Shown one piece after another: positions 31,544 through 39,754 of a DNA stretch of 64,000 nt. Source of the DNA: Prochlorococcus sp. AG-424-E18 (lineage in GTDB: Bacteria > Cyanobacteriota > Cyanobacteriia > PCC-6307 > Cyanobiaceae); assembly GCA_003210155.1 (NCBI GenBank), contig QCNC01000002.1:1-64000 (forward strand), read 5' to 3'. Position 1 is the first letter of the stretch, and each line of letters opens with the position of its first letter. The notes below the pieces were generated by a model. The model worked only from the letters and a program-made list of their open reading frames with translations, was not told the origin of the DNA and did not search any database. The translations under genes were made by a program, and so were the position numbers.

Positions 31544-31681
31544 ATGAGAAAATTAATAGATAAACATAAAACTTTTATAAATTGGTACCAAAAAAAATTC
31601 AAATTGAGTGATTATCAATTACTTTGGTTGGTTTTCTTTAAAGGAGTATTAATAACAATAATATTTTTCAAAATTTTTTAA
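31544..31681 (+). CDS. 45-residue membrane peptide
   Basis: ATG 31544 to TAA 31679-31681. A basic, Tyr/Trp-rich lead (KTFINWYQKKFKLSDYQ) and one hydrophobic helix (LLWLVFFKGVLITIIFF). It looks like a real conserved small protein; no named family. Confidence 0.5.
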   Translation: MRKLIDKHKTFINWYQKKFKLSDYQLLWLVFFKGVLITIIFFKIF

Positions 31682-31771
31682 TATTAAAAAAGCTTTTCCG
31701 AGAATGAAATTTTTAGATGATTTGACTATATTTAATAGTAGATTTCCTAATTAGTTAAATAGTTATCAGTT

Positions 31772-32038
31772 ATGAATATTTTTGGTGTAGGTTTGCCTGA
31801 AGTTACTGTAATACTTATCTTAGCTCTTTTAATTTTTGGTCCCAAAAAGCTTCCAGAATTAGGAAAACAGCTTGGTAAAACTTTGAAAAGTCTTAAAAAA
31901 GCCTCGAATGAATTTCAAAATGAAATCGATCAAGTTATGAACGAAGAAGGTAAAGATGAATCTCCTAAATTTATAGAAAGCAATCAAACTAATGAAATTA
32001 ATCAAGAAAAAATAGATTCAGAAAACAGCAAAAATTAA
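31772..32038 (+). CDS. tatA: Sec-independent translocase component TatA
   Basis: 88 residues. A short N-terminal helix with the polar Glu (LPEVTVILILALLIFG) is followed by the hinge FGPKKLPELGKQLGK and a long amphipathic helix. A charged tail completes the TatA/E plan. It forms the pore through which folded proteins cross the thylakoid and plasma membranes with TatC, which is not in this window. The next gene starts 4 bp later. Confidence 0.92.
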   Translation: MNIFGVGLPEVTVILILALLIFGPKKLPELGKQLGKTLKSLKKASNEFQNEIDQVMNEEGKDESPKFIESNQTNEINQEKIDSENSKN

Positions 32039-32042
32039 TATC

Positions 32043-32435
32043 TTGGATAGACCCATAACCCCCGTAGACGAATTTGAAAGAGCATTAGATAAAGCAGCTC
32101 TTACTAAAGAAGAATATGAATTAATAGACTACATCCGCTATAAAAGTGTTTTTACGCAGCCTAGTCTTATTAAAGATTTAAAAAGGCCATCAAAGCCACC
32201 TCTTTTGTCAGTTCTATGTCAAATTTGCAGAAAAATTGGTTCGGAGATGCCAGATCATTTCAAAAAAGTAATTGAGTGGTCGATTGAAATAAGTGATCAT
32301 GATACAAAATGGGATGCTCATTTAATTTGCGCAGAAGCATTGAATATAGACAAAATCCCATTAAGTCCTATTCATGGAACAACTTTATTTGATGTTCTTG
32401 TTGTACACAAAGAATTATTTCTTGGATTTGATTGA
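32043..32435 (+). CDS. conserved cyanobacterial protein of unknown function
   Basis: 130 residues from a TTG start, 4 bp after tatA. Soluble, mostly helical; contains MDRPITPVDEFERALDKAAL and FTQPSLIKDLKRPSKPPLL and ends HKELFLGFD. It looks conserved among marine cyanobacteria. Proximity to tatA suggests co-transcription but not necessarily a shared role. Confidence 0.65.
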   Translation: MDRPITPVDEFERALDKAALTKEEYELIDYIRYKSVFTQPSLIKDLKRPSKPPLLSVLCQICRKIGSEMPDHFKKVIEWSIEISDHDTKWDAHLICAEALNIDKIPLSPIHGTTLFDVLVVHKELFLGFD

Positions 32436-32446
32436 ATTAAATTAAA

Positions 32447-32764
32447 TTAATCATCTAAAGGCACAGAATCAGTATCTATGACTTCCGAATCATCATATTT
32501 ATTTATTTTATTTTCAATCCAGTTATTTATATAACTAACTAAAGGCAATGAACCTCTAAAAATAAAAATAGAGGTAGGCAAAGCGCTTAGTAAACCGACT
32601 AGAGGACTTTTAAAAAGTAATCTTCCGGCTTTAATATTAAATAAAATAATAAGCGCTGATGGAACTATAACTTTAACTACTGTTTTGAGAGCCTCAAGCC
32701 AACCAACACGATATATCCACCAAATTAAAATTATGCCAACTATGTAGAGGAATAAGTAAGTCAT
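32447..32764 (-). CDS. hypothetical membrane protein
   Basis: 105 residues with an N-terminal membrane helix (YLFLYIVGIILIWWIY), one or two weaker hydrophobic stretches in the middle (VKVIVPSALIILF, LVGLLSALPTSIFIF), and an acidic tail. Its stop is 11 bp from the convergent gene. No family recognised. Confidence 0.6.
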   Translation of the reverse strand: MTYLFLYIVGIILIWWIYRVGWLEALKTVVKVIVPSALIILFNIKAGRLLFKSPLVGLLSALPTSIFIFRGSLPLVSYINNWIENKINKYDDSEVIDTDSVPLDD

Positions 32765-32855
32765 AAAAATATTATAATGATTATCTATTTATCTTGTTCT
32801 TACTAAGAAAAAGATTTTATAAATTTCCTTTACCCCAATCAATCAAATTCTAGTA

Positions 32856-33071
32856 ATGAGTTTTTCTGAAATAAGAAAATTTTTAATCAAGATGCAATCT
32901 GATGAAGACCTAAAAAAGCAGGTTACATCATCCTCTACAGCGGATGATGTAGCCCTAATTGGTCAACGCTTAGGTTATGACTTTTCAGGAGATGATCTAT
33001 TAAGATTTAATGGACAAAAAGTCGATAAAGTTACCGTAAGAAAGGTAGATCATCCAGGAGAATATCACTAA
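32856..33071 (+). CDS. Nif11-like leader-domain protein
   Basis: 71 residues matching the Nif11 leader domain: FLIKMQSDEDLKKQVTSSS, then DDVALIGQRLGYDFSGDDLL. In picocyanobacteria this domain occurs as RiPP (lanthipeptide) leaders and as stand-alone small proteins. There is no Gly-Gly cleavage site followed by a Cys/Ser/Thr-rich core, and no LanM-type synthetase is in the window, so the stand-alone role is favoured. Confidence 0.75.
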   Translation: MSFSEIRKFLIKMQSDEDLKKQVTSSSTADDVALIGQRLGYDFSGDDLLRFNGQKVDKVTVRKVDHPGEYH

Positions 33072-33072
33072 A

Positions 33073-33558
33073 TTAAGACTTAACCCATATTGCAAGCCCT
33101 CCACCCCTTCCTCGAGCACATAACCAATTATCTTTAGTGCTAATTCCTACAAGAGAGAAAAAAGGCATTTTTTTTTCTTCTGGTTTTTTTAATTCCTTAT
33201 TAAATAATTGAAAACTACTAATACTAATTTTCAATTTTTCAAAATAAAAAGCCAATAAAGGTCTAAGCCCTTTTAATTCTGCACTGCCTATAAAAGTAAT
33301 ATTTAATAATCCGAAATTAATTGAATTTTTTATTACATAATTTATTTGATCCTCTTTATTTTTACTTTTTAATTCGAGTCTTGCCGACAATACTTGGAGA
33401 ATAGAACTGGGTATATTTTCGATTTCATCTGACTCTTTTCCCCATACATATTTAAACTTCCATATTCCTAACAATTCCTCATATAAAATTCCGCTACCGT
33501 TTTTTTGAGAATTTTTTTCTAAAAGTTTTATCTCATTAATATCAGGAAATTGTTTCAT
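33073..33558 (-). CDS. plastid-lipid-associated protein/fibrillin-like
   Basis: 161 residues, soluble, beta-rich. EELLGIWKFKYVWG near the start and WLCARGRGGGLAIWVKS at the end resemble the lipocalin-like PAP/fibrillin domain, whose members end in an R-G-x-G-G-type strand. Such proteins bind hydrophobic ligands at thylakoid membranes. The similarity is modest. It converges on the Nif11 gene with a 1-bp gap. Confidence 0.5.
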   Translation of the reverse strand: MKQFPDINEIKLLEKNSQKNGSGILYEELLGIWKFKYVWGKESDEIENIPSSILQVLSARLELKSKNKEDQINYVIKNSINFGLLNITFIGSAELKGLRPLLAFYFEKLKISISSFQLFNKELKKPEEKKMPFFSLVGISTKDNWLCARGRGGGLAIWVKS

Positions 33559-33730
33559 AATAGATTTTAGTCTAAAAATTAAATACTAAGATAACTCTAT
33601 AAAAAATGTTCTTAGTTAAAAATATCTCCAAAAAGATTTCTTTATTTCAAAATATTTCCAAAAAAATAATTTTATGGCACACATAAGGAACAAGATCTCG
33701 TTATTATGTTTACATAAAGTAACTAAATTC

Positions 33731-33841
33731 ATGGATTTTATTTCTAAGAGCCAAGGATACATCCCTCTAAAAGCAGTCCCTTACATATTTTTTCTAGCTG
33801 TTGTACTAAGTATTACAACTTCAACTAATACATTTGTCTAA
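33731..33841 (+). CDS. 36-residue membrane peptide
   Basis: ATG 33731 to TAA 33839-33841. A polar lead (MDFISKSQGYIPLK) and one hydrophobic helix (AVPYIFFLAVVLSI) with a Thr/Ser tail. It precedes the CrtISO-like gene by 39 bp. Confidence 0.5.
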   Translation: MDFISKSQGYIPLKAVPYIFFLAVVLSITTSTNTFV

Positions 33842-33880
33842 AACTAATTAGTTTTACGAGAATAGTAAAGTAGATATTTA

Positions 33881-35410
33881 ATGGAAAAGTATGATGTCGT
33901 AATAGTAGGTAGTGGAATAGGAGGCTTATGTTGCGGTTCGATTCTCGCTTTATCAGGCAAAAAGGTACTTATATGTGAATCTCATAGCCAGCCTGGAGGT
34001 GTTGCCCACAGTTTCAAAAGAAATGGTTACACTTTCGAATCAGGTCCTTCATTGTGGAGTGGAATAGGTAAATGGCCGACAACTAATCCCCTAGGGCAAA
34101 TTCTTAAATTACTTGATGAAGAAGTTGAACTATTTCAATACAAAGGTTGGCAAGTGATTGTCCCAGAGGGCAATTTTAATCTTGATGTGGGGGAAGAGCC
34201 TTTTAAACATACTATTAAAACTCTAAGAGGTGAGAAATCTGTTAAAGAATGGGAATCATTTATTTCCGGAATAAAACCTCTTAGCCAAATAATAAATGAA
34301 ATACCTTTACTCTCATTTTCTCCTGAATCAATAAATTTCTTAGATTTAATAAATTTAACCTCAAAATTTTTACCTAATATCAATCAAATACCAAAAATTA
34401 ATAAAGGCTTTGGGAATTTAGTAAATAATCATCTAGAGGATCCTTTTCTCAGAAATTGGGTTGATTTATTGAGCTTTTTGATAAGTGGCATGTCAATGCA
34501 TGATACAAATACAGCTGCGATGGCTACTTTATTTAACGAATGGTTTGAACCAAATTCATACCTTGAATACCCCAAAGGAGGTAGTGAATCTATCGTAAAA
34601 GCTTTAATTAATGGATTTAAAAAAAATGGAGGAGAATTAATTCTTTCTTCGAGAGTAAAGACAATTAACTTCAATAAAAATTTAGCCACAGGTATAACCC
34701 TTAATAATGGTTCTAGTTATAGTTGTGAATCTGTTGTCACGAATACTGATATTTGGAATTTAAAAAAGTTAATTCCAAATGAAATTTCAAAAAAATGGAA
34801 AACAAAAGTTTTGAACCCTAATAAATGTGATTCATTCCTTCATATACATCTAGGTTTTGATGCTGATGGTCTTGAAAATTTGCCAATACATGCGATACAT
34901 GTTGATGAGTGGGAAAAAGGTATAACCGCAGAAAGAAATATAGCCGTATTTTCAATCCCATCTGTTTTAGATAAAAATATGGCCCCTGAAGGAAAACATG
35001 TTCTTCATGGATATACTCCCGCAAATGAACCTTGGGAAATTTGGGAAAACCTAAATCCAAAGGAATTAGAATATAGAAATTTGAAAGAAGAAAGATGTTC
35101 AATATTCCTTAATGCATTGAGAAAATTCATCCCTGATATAGATGAAAGAATTGATTTAAAGATGCTAGGAACCCCAATCACTCATAAAAAATTCACCAAT
35201 ACCTATTGCGGTAGTTACGGCCCTGCATTATCTGCAGCAAAAGGTCTATTCCCAGGCTGCAAAACTCCAGTGAAAAATTTATTTACGTGCGGCGCAAGTA
35301 CATTTCCAGGTATTGGAATTCCTGCTGTTTCAGCAAGTGGCGCTTACGCAGCTGAAAAAATTATTGGTAAAAAAGAATTTAAAACTCTTCTTAAGAAAAT
35401 AAATTTATAA
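33881..35410 (+). CDS. CrtISO/phytoene-desaturase-like FAD oxidoreductase
   Basis: 509 residues. The dinucleotide motif GSGIGGLCCGSILALSG opens the protein and HSQPGGVAHSF follows, typical of the amine-oxidase/desaturase superfamily. ESGPSLWSGIG and the C-terminal LFTCGASTFPGIGIP and AVSASGAYAAEKI resemble carotenoid isomerase (CrtH) and plant CRTISO-like proteins. It probably acts on a carotenoid or related isoprenoid in the membrane. Whether this is the main CrtH or a paralogue is not clear. Confidence 0.75.
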   Translation: MEKYDVVIVGSGIGGLCCGSILALSGKKVLICESHSQPGGVAHSFKRNGYTFESGPSLWSGIGKWPTTNPLGQILKLLDEEVELFQYKGWQVIVPEGNFNLDVGEEPFKHTIKTLRGEKSVKEWESFISGIKPLSQIINEIPLLSFSPESINFLDLINLTSKFLPNINQIPKINKGFGNLVNNHLEDPFLRNWVDLLSFLISGMSMHDTNTAAMATLFNEWFEPNSYLEYPKGGSESIVKALINGFKKNGGELILSSRVKTINFNKNLATGITLNNGSSYSCESVVTNTDIWNLKKLIPNEISKKWKTKVLNPNKCDSFLHIHLGFDADGLENLPIHAIHVDEWEKGITAERNIAVFSIPSVLDKNMAPEGKHVLHGYTPANEPWEIWENLNPKELEYRNLKEERCSIFLNALRKFIPDIDERIDLKMLGTPITHKKFTNTYCGSYGPALSAAKGLFPGCKTPVKNLFTCGASTFPGIGIPAVSASGAYAAEKIIGKKEFKTLLKKINL

Positions 35411-35527
35411 ATCAAGTTATTTATTATAACTCTACAAATACTTAGTTAAGAAATAAGAATAAAGAAAGCAAAAACGTTCAAAAATGATAATCTTTATCTG
35501 AACATAAACTTAACTTATAGCTCTTAT

Positions 35528-35731
35528 ATGTTTTTCTTATCAATTCCTCAAGCCTGGCATTTAGTTGGCACTTGGTCAGAACAACTTCCAAACGAGTCAA
35601 ATCTTATAGGAATGGGCCAAACAGAATTAATGATGACTTTGCATTCAATATTCGTTCCTCTCTTACTTGTAATTTCATATTACCTATTCAATAAACTTAA
35701 CAAAAACGAATCAAAGAAAATTAAAGGATGA
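35528..35731 (+). CDS. small membrane protein
   Basis: 67 residues with a hydrophobic start (MFFLSIPQAWHLVGTW) and a membrane helix near the end (LHSIFVPLLLVISYYLFNKL), then a Lys-rich tail. It looks like a conserved two-part thylakoid-type small protein. Function unknown. Confidence 0.55.
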   Translation: MFFLSIPQAWHLVGTWSEQLPNESNLIGMGQTELMMTLHSIFVPLLLVISYYLFNKLNKNESKKIKG

Positions 35732-35742
35732 TCGTTTACAGT

Positions 35743-36033
35743 TTATTTAGCTGAACTTCTTCTAACTACTTTTCTGCCTGTAGAAGTATCAACTCCACTT
35801 GAATCTTTAGTTTGTGAATTAGATTCAACATTATCAACATCACTTTTATCCATTTCTGCGCAAACACCTACTACCATGGCAGCTTGCATTTGATCTGGTA
35901 AATCTCCAATAGTTAATAAGGCCTTTAAAACCAATTGAAGTCGAGTTTGCCGATCTATTTCAGGTCTTAATTTTTTTACGGTATTCCAAAGTTCTTTTGT
36001 AACTTCTTTTAAAAGTTCTCGATCAACAGCCAA
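35743..36033 (-). CDS. conserved hypothetical protein
   Basis: 96 residues. Helical, with RELLKEVTKELWNTVKKLRPEI, and a middle LRLVLKALL-like helix, then a Ser/Thr/Lys-rich tail ending VVRRSSAK. It looks conserved in Prochlorococcus but has no recognised domain. Confidence 0.6.
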   Translation of the reverse strand: MAVDRELLKEVTKELWNTVKKLRPEIDRQTRLQLVLKALLTIGDLPDQMQAAMVVGVCAEMDKSDVDNVESNSQTKDSSGVDTSTGRKVVRRSSAK

Positions 36034-36123
36034 ATTAAATCCTTCTTGTATTTCTACTAATCTAACAAAAAATTGGATCTCGTAAAATAATATTCAATAA
36101 AAAGATTGTTAGTTAATATTTTT

Positions 36124-36330
36124 CTATCTGAATACGAGTTGCATTTGTTGGTGTAATTCATTATTCTCTTGCAAAAGTTTATCTTTTTCAATCTTTTTTA
36201 GAGTAAAAGTTCTATAAAATTTTTTTTGAATCTTTATTGGAGTATTTTCAAACTTTACATTTTTGCTTATTAGAGAATTCCACTCTTTTGAATTAAAAGG
36301 GGCATAAGGAGAAGATGAAATCACTTTCAT
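36124..36330 (-). CDS. small hypothetical protein under a palindromic operator
   Basis: 68 residues, basic and helical in the second half (LKKIEKDKLLQENNELHQQ), probably a short coiled coil. It opens MKVISSSPYAPFNSKEW. A 23-bp palindrome at 36344-36366 lies directly upstream of the start on this strand, so the gene is likely regulated by a dimeric repressor or activator. Function unknown. Confidence 0.55.
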   Translation of the reverse strand: MKVISSSPYAPFNSKEWNSLISKNVKFENTPIKIQKKFYRTFTLKKIEKDKLLQENNELHQQMQLVFR

Positions 36331-36343
36331 GTCTTAATAATAC

Positions 36344-36366
36344 ATCTGTACTATAATAGTACAGAT
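36344..36366 (-). promoter_or_regulatory. 23-bp perfect palindrome (candidate operator)
   Basis: Arms ATCTGTACTAT and ATAGTACAGAT around a single central A, 13 bp before the start of the gene at 36124-36330. GTAC half-sites are also seen in cyanobacterial LexA boxes, but the spacing here (GTAC-N7-GTAC) differs from the usual N4. The centre is also TATAAT-like, so it may overlap a -10 element. Confidence 0.6.
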
Positions 36367-36628
36367 TTACTATTATGCAACAACTGAGTCGACTTTTCTT
36401 AATTTTAAAGTGTCTTTGAGAATGGATTGTTTTTTTATCTAATTTGCTGGAATTATAAGTTTGATAAATGAATAAAAGTATTATAAGTAACTTATCTATC
36501 CCTTTTTTTAGTGTCTTAAGACTTTTATTGCTTAAAAACCTCTTAAAATAGTTAATTTGTTGAAATTAACATTGACAAGATATATTTAGTAATCCTTCCT
36601 ATAAAAAGAATAATGAATTGATCCCAAA
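36367..36628. other. 262-bp intergenic stretch with no firm gene
   Basis: Only a weak 27-codon plus-strand frame (36468-36551, starting MNKSIISNLSIPFF) is present. A TTGACA lies at 36574-36579, about 50 bp before the next gene, but no -10 is at a normal distance. Confidence 0.5.
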
Positions 36629-36937
36629 ATGCTTCTTAGTAATTCAAAAAGACTAAAAATCCAAGGAATAATTAAAAGAATTGCTCAAGATAAATCAATT
36701 ACATTAGAAGAAAGAATATATGTCGAGAAATTTGCGCACCATAACTCTACAATTTCTCTTTGGCTGAAAAAAGCTAACAGCTTTAGAAGGAATGGTACGA
36801 AAAATGATGGGGGGATTGATAACCTCTTACAATCATTTGGGATAGATGGACTAGATAAAGAAAATCATTTCAACCCTAATGAAGATGATATATCGGATTG
36901 GTTTGGCGGTGCTCCTGGTTGGCTAAGGAGAAGCTAG
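36629..36937 (+). CDS. conserved hypothetical protein
   Basis: 102 residues. Helical N-terminus (LKIQGIIKRIAQDKSITLEERIYV), a central NSTISLWLKKANSFRR and a C-terminus with many Trp, Gly and Pro (DWFGGAPGWLRRS). The composition and tail look like a conserved picocyanobacterial protein; no domain recognised. Confidence 0.6.
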   Translation: MLLSNSKRLKIQGIIKRIAQDKSITLEERIYVEKFAHHNSTISLWLKKANSFRRNGTKNDGGIDNLLQSFGIDGLDKENHFNPNEDDISDWFGGAPGWLRRS

Positions 36938-37210
36938 ATCCATTAATTATTCAATTTACCCAAGCTATCTTACACAAATATAAACTCATAAAAGATATAA
37001 ATACCCAAAAAACCCATGGTATAAATTTAATCGGAACTAAATATTTTTTTGAAAAGGTTTTCATATTTATTTTTCTTTTAGATTATTTCTTCCTTACTGT
37101 TTTTGAAAATAGGTTTAATTGCTCTATTTATAAATTAAACAATATTCGAAACCTCAAAGATATTAAATCACTTTAAGTAGATAAACTTAATTAGCTTTAA
37201 TCTTCACAAT

Positions 37211-37351
37211 CTAAGCAACTTTATTTTCAATGTTCTTTGAAAAATTTACTATTTTTGCCTCATCATGCTCTGAATCATTCCAAAATTTTATAAGTCTTTC
37301 TAATTCATCAATCCTCTTTTTGGCATTTGCAATTTTTTCAGTAGTTGTCAT
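37211..37351 (-). CDS. 46-residue coiled-coil protein
   Basis: Minus-strand frame from ATG 37351 to TAG 37211. Charged helix (IANAKKRIDELERLIKFW) followed by an acidic/polar second half. Convincing small protein; function unknown. Confidence 0.55.
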   Translation of the reverse strand: MTTTEKIANAKKRIDELERLIKFWNDSEHDEAKIVNFSKNIENKVA

Positions 37352-37505
37352 ATAAAATTTTTATCTATCCAATTAATGCATGAAAAAAAAATATTTCAAT
37401 GGAAGTAACAATTTTTAGACTATAAATATTAATTTTTGGTTAATTAATTCAATACTTCATAGTCCTCGAGCGGCTGAGTAATTATACTTAAAGAAAAACA
37501 AATCT

Positions 37506-38015
37506 ATGAAGAAATTAAATTCTTTGGTTTTGAACAGCACAGTTAAGTTCTTAGACTTCATATACTCTGGTAGATCTTTACAAAGATTTTGGGTTTTAGA
37601 AGTTATAGCTAGATCACCTTATTTTGCATTTCTTTCAGTTCTTCATTTTAAAGAATCTCTAGGAATTAAAAATGAGAAAACAATGATTTTAATGAAAGAA
37701 CATTTTTATCAAGCTATTAACGAAACTGAGCATCTTAAAGAAATGGAGAAAAGAGGAGGAGATAGGTTCTGGATTGATAGATTTTTCGCGAGACACCTTG
37801 TGCTTGTCTATTACTGGATCATGGTTTTTTATTATTTCCTCTCTCCAGCTAATGCTTATGATGTAAACATAAAAATCGAAGAACATGCATTTGAAACTTA
37901 TTCCAAATATTTAATAGATAATCCAAATGATCAAAAAATAAAAGAAATTGCTCAAGATGAATTAAATCATGTCCGAGAACTTAACGTAGCTTTGTCAATG
38001 CTTACTACAGTTTAG
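37506..38015 (+). CDS. ptox: plastoquinol terminal oxidase (PTOX/alternative oxidase)
   Basis: 169 residues of the alternative-oxidase family. Diiron ligands are all present: E32 in LEVIARSPYF, E73 and H76 in NETEHL, E125 or E126 in EEHAFETY, and E152/H155 in DELNHV. The enzyme passes electrons from plastoquinol to O2, giving a safety valve for excess light. Prochlorococcus high-light clades commonly carry it. The next gene converges with a 4-bp overlap. Confidence 0.93.
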   Translation: MKKLNSLVLNSTVKFLDFIYSGRSLQRFWVLEVIARSPYFAFLSVLHFKESLGIKNEKTMILMKEHFYQAINETEHLKEMEKRGGDRFWIDRFFARHLVLVYYWIMVFYYFLSPANAYDVNIKIEEHAFETYSKYLIDNPNDQKIKEIAQDELNHVRELNVALSMLTTV

Positions 38016-38446
38016 ATTAGTACTGAGAAATCTATTAGCAATATTGAGATCATGACCGAAGAAGATATTAATCCTAGGCTGATCATCAATGAGACATAAC
38101 CTTTTTTTCTGGGCAATTTATAAAAAGATATTCCAATAATCAATATCATTATTAATGAGAAAAAAATTATAATTTTTTCATTTACTAAATTGAGATGTAT
38201 AACTAAATTTTTTTCTTCAAAAAGTTTGAAAACTTCTGATAAAACTAATTCTTCTTCTATTTTCTTAAAATAGTCAAATGAGCTTATAAAAGCAGAACTT
38301 AATAAAGATAATGCAACCAGTGCAGTAACCGGTTTCGTTAACCTGTTAAGTGTTCTTTTAAAACTTATCAATAAAATAAAAATAAATAAAGAGGTTACTA
38401 ACGGAATTAAAGGTATAAGAGTTGTTGAATTTATGAAATTTCCCAC
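38012..38446 (-). CDS. membrane protein, unknown
   Basis: 144 residues with about four membrane helices (TTLIPLIPLVTSLFIFILL, VTALVALSLLSS, IIFFSLIMILIIGISF and a C-terminal one). The first helix resembles the N-terminus of NADH-dehydrogenase subunit-5-like proteins, but the rest of that family is missing. It may be an orphan small membrane protein. The stop overlaps the PTOX end by 4 bp. Confidence 0.55.
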   Translation of the reverse strand: MGNFINSTTLIPLIPLVTSLFIFILLISFKRTLNRLTKPVTALVALSLLSSAFISSFDYFKKIEEELVLSEVFKLFEEKNLVIHLNLVNEKIIIFFSLIMILIIGISFYKLPRKKGYVSLMISLGLISSSVMISILLIDFSVLI

Positions 38447-38594
38447 AAAAATAATATATATCTAACTTAAAATTTTATATTATTTCGACGCGTTATTTTG
38501 TTAAATAAGTTTTTTTTAAAATCTTCAATGTAATTAGTACCTATTGCATTCTGTGTAAATTGATACCAAAATTAAATTAGTATTGAAAAATAAA

Positions 38595-38696
38595 ATGCTA
38601 GTCATTTCTGAAATTATTATTGCAAGTGCTATCTTCCTAGGAATTGTATATTGGGAAGTTAGATTCCTATATACCAAAACTACCGTAGTGAAATAA
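38595..38696 (+). CDS. 33-residue membrane peptide
   Basis: ATG 38595 to TAA 38694-38696. One hydrophobic helix (LVISEIIIASAIFLGIVYW) followed by a short basic tail. Single-span micro-protein of the kind common in photosynthetic membranes. Function unknown. Confidence 0.5.
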   Translation: MLVISEIIIASAIFLGIVYWEVRFLYTKTTVVK

Positions 38697-38804
38697 CTTC
38701 ACTCAAAACAGGAAAATAAAAAAAATTTAAATAAAATTTAAGAATTTAAGTTGACAAAAAAAGCTCTAAATATGAGAGAATAAACACAAAATTTAATCCT
38801 TCAA

Positions 38805-38942
38805 ATGAGCGAAGTCCAAAATCCTAATACTAACTCAACTCAACAGCAGCAACAGCAGCAACAACAATCCTATTCAGACAGCAAAATTAATTCTGCTGAA
38901 AGCGAGAGACTTTATCTTGAGATGAAAGAAGCTTGGCTTTAA
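38805..38942 (+). CDS. 45-residue polyglutamine-containing protein
   Basis: ATG 38805 to TAA 38940-38942. The product has nine consecutive Gln after MSEVQNPNTNST, then a helical SAESERLYLEMKEAWL end. The CAA/CAG run is slippage-prone. A TTGACA lies at 38751-38756 with only a poor -10 nearby. Function unknown. Confidence 0.55.
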   Translation: MSEVQNPNTNSTQQQQQQQQQSYSDSKINSAESERLYLEMKEAWL

Positions 38943-39101
38943 ATTTAATTCGTATTTGAAATAATATTCCTTTAATTTTTTTTTTAATTTTGAATTAATC
39001 AATACTTTTTTATTTCCCATACCCTTTAAATTCTGTTTAACCGCAAAAGTAATTTGTTTAGAAAACTTAAGCAGTTAGAGAAAATTAATGGAAGACTCGC
39101 A

Positions 39102-39188
39102 ATGGGGGGGTTGATATATTTAGTTTTTACAAAATTAGTTTCCAACCGTGCCGACATATTAGACCAGCTTAAATCTTATTTGATTTAA
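39102..39188 (+). CDS. 28-residue peptide behind a G7 run
   Basis: ATG 39102 to TAA 39186-39188 (MGGLIYLVFTKLVSNRADIL...). An upstream ATG at 39088 opens MEDSQWGG, which stops after the G7 run; one extra G would join the two frames. A longer protein with a shift at the homopolymer is possible. Confidence 0.35.
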   Translation: MGGLIYLVFTKLVSNRADILDQLKSYLI

Positions 39189-39205
39189 GAAAAGAATTGG
39201 AAGTA

Positions 39206-39298
39206 TTATCCAGGAATATTCCTTTCTATATAAGCGTCAGTTAAAGCTAAAATTAACCCCAATAATGTTGAAAATATAGCAATTTCAGTTGATTCCAT
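39206..39298 (-). CDS. 30-residue membrane peptide
   Basis: Minus-strand frame from ATG 39298 to TAA 39206. MESTEIAIFSTLLGLILALTD is one membrane helix with an acidic lead, followed by AYIERNIPG. It resembles small photosystem-type subunits in shape only. Confidence 0.45.
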   Translation of the reverse strand: MESTEIAIFSTLLGLILALTDAYIERNIPG

Positions 39299-39396
39299 TT
39301 TATTTTTAAATTACCCCTAGTTTGCTAAATAACTCAAAGTTCGGCAACAAAACTAATAATTTTACTATAGTACGTATATACTATTAGCTATTTATT

Positions 39397-39645
39397 ATGA
39401 TCTCAGCAACTCCTGAGTTTCTTTTCGTTAGGCCTGGTGATTATGTCGCAATTAAAAAAGAAAATTACGAAAATACTAATGAAAAGAACAAAAATTATTG
39501 GGTCGGTCAAGTTATCGACTGTATTGGAGGAGCTAGGAATCCAAGTTCATGGACCTTGTTTCAAGTTGCCAATATTGATAATGGAGAGATCACTATAATC
39601 AACGCAGATATTGTAGAAAAAATTTTGAAACCTTCTGAAAGTTAA
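39397..39645 (+). CDS. DUF3104 family protein
   Basis: 82 residues with the DUF3104 pattern seen in Prochlorococcus and marine Synechococcus: FVRPGDYVAIKKE, YWVGQVIDCIGGARNPSS and FQVANIDNGEITIINAD. A small SH3-like beta fold is plausible. An ATAGTA-N6-TACTAT inverted repeat lies 12 bp before its ATG. Function unknown. Confidence 0.8.
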   Translation: MISATPEFLFVRPGDYVAIKKENYENTNEKNKNYWVGQVIDCIGGARNPSSWTLFQVANIDNGEITIINADIVEKILKPSES

Positions 39646-39649
39646 GCTT

Positions 39650-39754
39650 ATGGATAATCAAACAAACTTCTTTCAGTATTACAAAAACAAAAGGCAAAAT
39701 GCTGGCTTTAAAGGAATTTACCCTAGTTCCAAGCAGGCAAGTCCGTATACTTGA
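39650..39754 (+). CDS. 34-residue possible protein
   Basis: ATG 39650 to TGA 39752-39754, just after the DUF3104 gene. It reads MDNQTNFFQYYKNKRQNAG... and overlaps the end of the convergent GNAT gene by 37 bp, which weakens the case. Confidence 0.3.
   Translation: MDNQTNFFQYYKNKRQNAGFKGIYPSSKQASPYT

Noticed and set aside
32856-33071. Nif11 protein as a lanthipeptide (prochlorosin) precursor
   Set aside because: No Gly-Gly site with a Cys-containing core, and no synthetase or transporter nearby.
36344-36366. Standard cyanobacterial LexA box
   Set aside because: GTAC half-sites are seven bases apart and not four, so the match to the known box is poor.
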